Source: Methanothermobacter tenebrarum | GTDB taxonomy: Archaea > Methanobacteriota > Methanobacteria > Methanobacteriales > DSM-23052 | Length of the DNA: 64,000 nucleotides | Assembly (NCBI RefSeq): GCF_023167465.1 | Contig: NZ_AP025698.1 | Location: 930,001 to 994,000, forward strand | Reading direction: 5' to 3' | In this document: positions 60,119 through 64,000 of the stretch, in pieces | How the letters are laid out: the number at the start of each line of letters is the position of its first letter | Numbering within the stretch: position 1 is the first letter of the stretch | Position numbers and translations under genes: made by a program | Notes under the pieces: model-generated | Told to the model about the DNA's origin: nothing | The model's database searches: none | Seen by the model: only the letters and a program-made list of their open reading frames with translations

Positions 60119-60949
60119 TTACCGCAGCTTTATTGGTATCTGGAAAGTGCCTACACTCACACCACCAAGACCAACTCCACATATTATCTCCAGTCTGTTC
60201 CCCGAAGACTTGTAGGATCCTGTTTCCATTTCAAGGTAACTTGTCGTATTCCTTATAACATTGAAACTAGTTGATTCAAATGTGACTCCTCCAATGTCAA
60301 CATTTGCCACAATCCTAAGAGGGTATGATGGGTCCATCTGAGCTACCGTTACACCACCAATAGTAACATTCGTAACTATCGAACCATTACCTTTAAATTC
60401 TGGGTTTAATAATGCTATAGAGAATCCTCCAGTGTTCACATTCATCGACACGTTCTTGAATGTTGCTTTATCGACTAGCAGCGTCCCCCCACCAGCATAT
60501 TGAATCGTTGAATTTACCTTATCAACCTTTGAATCGTTTCCAAGGACTAGTGTGATTCCACCAACCTTGCTCCGAGTAGTTACATTGTAGATATACCTAT
60601 TCGACAATAGGATATTCACAGAACCCTCATCTAATCCCATATCAACGTTGAGAGTGTCGCCTTCAACTGTATAATTGACTATGGGCTTAGCATCCTCAAG
60701 ACCTCTCTCAGTTTCAATAGAATAAATAAAATCCGTACCATTCTCAAACTTCACAGCCACCCCTGATACATTAGATTCAACATTTATATTCACCCGTTTT
60801 ATGCCTGATACTTGACTCTCATTTAAAGTGAAGGCATCCTTGATAGTCTTCTCCTCCGGTGGCCTGAAAAGTGGCGCCACCACCCCAGTTAAAAACGCCA
60901 CTACTAATACCATGATAATTATGGTGCTGAAAAATTTCTCAAAATTCAC
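60119..60949 (-). CDS. Membrane-anchored beta-helical protein, LiaF/DUF2154-like
   Basis: This 276-residue protein has one N-terminal helix (about residues 9-27), then a repetitive beta-rich domain with recurring VGGITLVLGN, TGGFSIALLN, IGGVTVAQM, IGGVTFES and LGGVSVGTF turns. This pattern resembles the C-terminal domain of LiaF-type proteins. The function is unknown. It overlaps the Yip1-like gene by 4 bases, so the two form one unit. Confidence 0.7.
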   Translation of the reverse strand: MNFEKFFSTIIIMVLVVAFLTGVVAPLFRPPEEKTIKDAFTLNESQVSGIKRVNINVESNVSGVAVKFENGTDFIYSIETERGLEDAKPIVNYTVEGDTLNVDMGLDEGSVNILLSNRYIYNVTTRSKVGGITLVLGNDSKVDKVNSTIQYAGGGTLLVDKATFKNVSMNVNTGGFSIALLNPEFKGNGSIVTNVTIGGVTVAQMDPSYPLRIVANVDIGGVTFESTSFNVIRNTTSYLEMETGSYKSSGNRLEIICGVGLGGVSVGTFQIPIKLR

Positions 60950-61524
60950 TGGAACACCCCCACGAGCATCATTACCCCTATTATTACAAGGGCCGGTACT
61001 CCAAGAACCGATAAGAATGATCTCCCAAAACCGATCCTGTGCTCAATGCTTACAGCCGTTGACCCGATTATAATAGCCCAAATATACATTATGACAAAGA
61101 GCATGGCTGATGTGAAAATTGTCCCAATCAATATTAGTGTCATTAGAGCGAATATCCCGAGGATGAATGGCGCTGCTGAAAACCCCATGAGCTTAATGGT
61201 ATTTGTAAGGCTCCCCTCTCCCTTAAAGACGAAAACTGCGACAACATGTGAAATAATAGCCCATACTATAAGTTTTAATAATGCTATCACCGTGACCACC
61301 ACGGCAAAGGCTATTGGGAAAACTATCCACACCCCAGTTATCGCGGATACCACTCCACCTAACATAAAACCAAGGAATGCGCACATGAAAATGTAAAGGT
61401 ACAAGCCTTGGTTTTCCAAACCCTTATCCTTCACAGCCTTAAAAGTCTCCTCTGGGGAGACCAAGACCTTTAGAAGGTCCCTGGAGAAATTCGCCACAAT
61501 TTTAACCAGAAAAGACACCTCCAC
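60946..61524 (-). CDS. Yip1-family membrane protein
   Basis: This 192-residue protein has five hydrophobic segments and the N-terminal VLVSPEETFKAVKDKGLENQ that is typical of Yip1-domain proteins of prokaryotes. The third helix region carries charged breaks (HVVAVFVFKGEGSL). The function is unknown. It precedes the beta-helical protein and is coupled to it. Confidence 0.8.
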   Translation of the reverse strand: MEVSFLVKIVANFSRDLLKVLVSPEETFKAVKDKGLENQGLYLYIFMCAFLGFMLGGVVSAITGVWIVFPIAFAVVVTVIALLKLIVWAIISHVVAVFVFKGEGSLTNTIKLMGFSAAPFILGIFALMTLILIGTIFTSAMLFVIMYIWAIIIGSTAVSIEHRIGFGRSFLSVLGVPALVIIGVMMLVGVFQ

Positions 61525-61639
61525 GTCCTCTTCTAGGGGGATAATCTGTCTATGAGAGGAAAATCCGGTTTCCTATATGAGACTTTCCAGGGTACCACCC
61601 CCCCACAATGGTAGAATGTTTCCCAAAGGTTGTATATAA
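61525..61639. other. Upstream region of the Yip1-like gene
   Basis: This 115-base stretch contains C-rich runs and a TATATAACC-like sequence near 61632. No gene is visible. Together with the relic and 61736-61940 it makes a gap of about 416 bases without a coding gene. At 61761-61795, ATAATCCC and GATTAT form a weak inverted repeat. Confidence 0.4.
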
Positions 61640-61735
61640 CCCTTTTTAATGAACCACCCTTCACCCCCATCAGATGTCGCTTCCTGCTTCAATGATGAGA
61701 GGCAAGAACATGGACTAGTGGGGAATGTCCCAGCC
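61640..61735 (-). mobile_element. TnpB-type right-end/omega-RNA relic C (no tnpB)
   Basis: Read on the minus strand, ATTGAAGCAGGAAGC (61679-61693) differs from relic A (GTTGAAGCAGGAAGC) at one base. Downstream, GATGGGGGTGAAGGGTGGTTCATT (here given as GATGGGGGTG and AAGGGTGGTTCATT) stands in place of the usual hairpin and terminal motif. Upstream, GGGACATTCCCCACT recalls GGGACAACCC in relic A. It is more decayed than relic A, and no transposase gene is near. Confidence 0.5.
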
Positions 61736-61940
61736 CGTTTCAAATATTCGGTTTATCAGATGATAATCCCCCGGGCTTGTGCCCTCCTGATTATCCTACT
61801 GGCTCCTTTAGCCCTTATAGGATAGGGTAAACTGAACACACACTAAATAAATCTTTTCTGGGCTCATGGGTTCTCCGCTGATAAAGTTAAAACCCGGGAA
61901 TGTTTACTATTATGAGATTATTAGAGTGAAGAAAGGGAAA

Positions 61941-62960
61941 TCAAATGCTTTCAGCGATTTTCTTTCTGATTTTTTCCTTTTCAACAACCTTTAGGTTCAG
62001 ATCATCCACCACCTTTTGGAAGTCCTTCCATCTTATATTAAGCCATCTCGAATACTCATGGAATAACTCCTTTTCAATCAGAGCACTCCTATCTACTCTT
62101 ATTTTATGTTTTGGCAGTTCTTTTCTGAGCCGCCATCTTGCATCCTTGTATGGTTGGACTTCGAGGACGGCCTCCTCCATATTCTTACCCTCGAATATCA
62201 TCTTAAGGAGAATCTCCAAGATTAGGTTTATCCTATCCGGGACTCCTACCGTATCCCCCCTCAGTGATATTCTCCTCCTTTTGACTCTTATCCCATTTTC
62301 CTGGAGTTTTTCACCTATCCTGGGGGTGGCGCCTTTTTTGTCACCTGTTTTATCAACTATACCCCCTATTATGAAAGCCCTTGAAGTGAGCTCCTCAGGT
62401 CTTATATCCTCCTCTGCCCATAGGTCTAGGAGTGTCGCCTCTATAATCCCATTTTCAGCCAAAAATTTATGCGTGGGGCCCCTGAAGCCTGTTATCCTCT
62501 GGAGTGGGAAGTGCATGGAAGATTCCGCTCTCTTGTTAAGCCATGTGAGCACCAGTCTTTCACCCCATAGATAATCCCTTATAAGCCCATAGGATTGGTT
62601 TAATTGGAGAGCAAGCTTTCTTTTCTCCTTAGGTGTGTGCCGGTCCCAATACATTAAGTCTATTATAAAATAAGGGTGTTCATATTTTGAAAGTTCGCCT
62701 TTGATTTCTTCTATCCCTACCAGAATATCCTCATGGTCACCTTGTGAATAAGCGAACTGGCTGGATCCTACAAGCTCGCCATCTAAGCTCCAGGCTGGTT
62801 TCACAGGATCTTCTAATCTTACTATCACCCCTTTCCCATCCAAGATTGAAATAGCCATCTCCTGGAATGGATCATCCCCTCCCAGCCTATGAAGACTCCC
62901 AATCTTATCTATACCTTCACTCCTTAACAACTCCTTGAATATCATACCGAGACTCTTCAT
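61941..62960 (-). CDS. Archaeal Trm10-like tRNA (purine-9 N1) methyltransferase
   Basis: This 339-residue protein resembles archaeal Trm10 enzymes, SPOUT methyltransferases that modify position 9 of tRNA. Supporting segments are YFIIDLMYWDRHTPKEKRK near residue 95, GERLVLTWLNKRAE, and SRAFIIGGIVDKTGDKKGAT near 190, which matches the SAM-binding knot region. The C-terminal part (about 240-339) is charged and helical. ATG 62960 has GGAGGT 8 bases before it; the frame extends to 62978. A/G specificity cannot be read from the sequence. Confidence 0.78.
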   Translation of the reverse strand: MKSLGMIFKELLRSEGIDKIGSLHRLGGDDPFQEMAISILDGKGVIVRLEDPVKPAWSLDGELVGSSQFAYSQGDHEDILVGIEEIKGELSKYEHPYFIIDLMYWDRHTPKEKRKLALQLNQSYGLIRDYLWGERLVLTWLNKRAESSMHFPLQRITGFRGPTHKFLAENGIIEATLLDLWAEEDIRPEELTSRAFIIGGIVDKTGDKKGATPRIGEKLQENGIRVKRRRISLRGDTVGVPDRINLILEILLKMIFEGKNMEEAVLEVQPYKDARWRLRKELPKHKIRVDRSALIEKELFHEYSRWLNIRWKDFQKVVDDLNLKVVEKEKIRKKIAESI

Positions 62961-63116
62961 AGGAGGACACCTCCACATGGGGATAGTATCCTATGAACAG
63001 CCCCCCAAATCTAGGGTTTTTGAACCCTTCGTCAAAAAAAGAAGAGAATCTTCCAGTCTATTAGGATATTATCTTCCCTTGAAGATAAATATGATATGCT
63101 ATTATATTCTACTATT

Positions 63117-63785
63117 ATGAAGATAAAAAATAATATAATTTTAGCAATGGATTTAACAGACCCCTCAGAGGCTCTCAGGGTAACAGGCCAGGTAATAGAT
63201 TATATAGACACGGTTAAGATAGGTTATCCGCTTGTACTCTCCGCGGGGATGGGATGCATACAAGAATTCAAAGAAGAATTACAATGCAAGGTCATAGCAG
63301 ACTTTAAAGTTGCTGACATACCCGAGACAAACGAGAAAATCTGTAACATAACATTTGAGCATGGTGCAGATGCCATCATAGTACATGGTTTCACAGGCCC
63401 CGACAGTATAAAAGCTTGCATGGACGCCGCCAACAAAAAAGGGGGGGAAATATTCCTACTCGTGGACATGTCACATCCAGGATCCGGAAAGTTCATAGGC
63501 AGGGTATCAGAGGAAATGGCAAGACTCGGAGTACAACTAGGAGTGGAAAATTATGTGGCCCCAGCCACGAAACCTGAAAGTCTCATGGGGATAAGGCGCA
63601 TAGTAGGTGAAGGGGCGTTCATCATATCCCCTGGTGTGGGATTCCAGGGTGGTGAAGCCACTGAAACACTAAAATTTGCAAATGCCATCATAGTCGGGAG
63701 GACGATCTACCTTTCAAAAAATCCGAGAAAGACAATAGAGGAACTTATAAAGATCCTAGGAGATGTTCATCAAACCGGCCCGTGA
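63117..63785 (+). CDS. pyrF: Orotidine 5'-phosphate decarboxylase PyrF
   Basis: This 222-residue TIM-barrel enzyme makes UMP from OMP. NNIILAMDLTDP holds the first conserved aspartate, ADFKVADIPETN the catalytic D-x-K-x-x-D, and IISPGVGFQGG and IIVGRTIYLSKNPR bind phosphate. I start at ATG 63117; no ribosome site precedes it and a TATA-like AAATATGAT lies about 25-30 bases upstream, suggesting a leaderless transcript. Confidence 0.95.
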   Translation: MKIKNNIILAMDLTDPSEALRVTGQVIDYIDTVKIGYPLVLSAGMGCIQEFKEELQCKVIADFKVADIPETNEKICNITFEHGADAIIVHGFTGPDSIKACMDAANKKGGEIFLLVDMSHPGSGKFIGRVSEEMARLGVQLGVENYVAPATKPESLMGIRRIVGEGAFIISPGVGFQGGEATETLKFANAIIVGRTIYLSKNPRKTIEELIKILGDVHQTGP

Positions 63786-64000
63786 ACTCATAGGATAATT
63801 CAAATAACAAGAAGAATATGAAGGAACACCATCCTATCCCATGTATCCACACTATAAAGTATGGGACTATTACAAGGGCTAATATTCCCATTTTAAGGAT
63901 TAAACGATACTCAAATATCATGGAAAGATAACCCCCACCTTGTAGCCGGTCATGTCCAAACTCGTCCAAGAAGGCCCCGAGGACGCACACAAGCAAAGTC
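63745..64000 (-). CDS. Membrane protein of unknown function, cut by the window edge
   Basis: An open minus-strand frame runs from the window edge to a stop at 63745, overlapping the end of convergent pyrF by 41 bases. It encodes at least 84 residues with two hydrophobic segments (KMGILALVIVPYFIVWIHGI and CSFIFFLLFEL) and an acidic FDEHLLGSL tail. The N-terminus should lie outside the window. The overlap with pyrF lowers confidence a little. I do not recognise the family. Confidence 0.5.
   Translation of the reverse strand, partial: TLLVCVLGAFLDEFGHDRLQGGGYLSMIFEYRLILKMGILALVIVPYFIVWIHGIGWCSFIFFLLFELSYEFTGRFDEHLLGSL

Noticed and set aside
61736..61860. Possible tRNA in the gap before the Trm10-like gene
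   Set aside because: No GTTCGA/GTTCAA T-loop, no matching acceptor ends; only a weak inverted repeat is present.

Overview
The window comes from a pseudomurein-walled methanogen of the order Methanobacteriales, most likely a Methanothermobacter or close relative. The evidence is the set of archaeal hallmark genes (PriS/PriL primase, GatD/GatE, exosome Rrp4/41/42, proteasome alpha, archaeal riboflavin synthase, RNase P proteins), a 2-ketoisovalerate:ferredoxin oxidoreductase (VorCBA), a CbiMNQO cobalt importer, and a giant surface protein that ends in pseudomurein-binding repeats. The genus is inferred; no rRNA or tRNA gene was found in the window.

Layout. 1-4904: end of the CCA-adding enzyme, the two primase subunits, a small secreted protein and a QueG-like iron-sulfur protein. 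4905-6634: ammonium transporter and PII protein behind an NrpR-type operator. 6635-7871: PdxS and a small membrane protein. 7860-11094: one minus-strand operon, DUF2162 - MotA/ExbB channel - DUF2149 - HisA-like - PfkB-like. 11182-12276: THUMP/SPOUT RNA-binding protein. 12273-25855: a 2125-residue exported CobN-like chelatase and, upstream in the same direction, a 2376-residue mosaic surface protein. 26099-27788: AmrS radical SAM enzyme and a gene-poor stretch with a TnpB-type RNA relic. 27789-35105: the archaeal exosome superoperon (14 genes from L15e to prefoldin beta). 35286-41548: stomatin/NfeD, a MacB-type ABC transporter, flavoprotein, CPBP protease and adenosine-specific kinase. 41714-46228: a second exported CobN-like protein. 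46399-54519: HTH-cupin regulator, acyl-CoA synthetase, vorCBA, gatD and gatE. 54520-55752: an island with an exported nuclease, a second RNA relic and a decayed copy of the gatE tail. 55753-60118: DUF2304, glycosyltransferase, ribC and cbiMNQO. 60119-64000: membrane proteins, a third RNA relic, Trm10-like methyltransferase, pyrF and a gene cut by the window edge.

The most interesting content is an apparent cell-surface tetrapyrrole/cobalt system. Two CobN-type chelatase homologues are exported and anchored by a C-terminal helix. A PMBR wall-binding scaffold lies upstream of one of them. A separate operon encodes an ExbB-like channel, an ExbD-like single-span protein (DUF2149) and a polytopic DUF2162 protein. 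The promoters of all three transcription units carry a similar CCAAAA...TATTA/TAGTAATA motif, and a cobalt importer lies in the same window. I propose that these form one co-regulated machine, a Ton/Mot-like energiser working against a pseudomurein wall, that handles metal tetrapyrroles or corrinoids outside the membrane. This is inference: the sequence shows the parts and the shared motif, not the activity.
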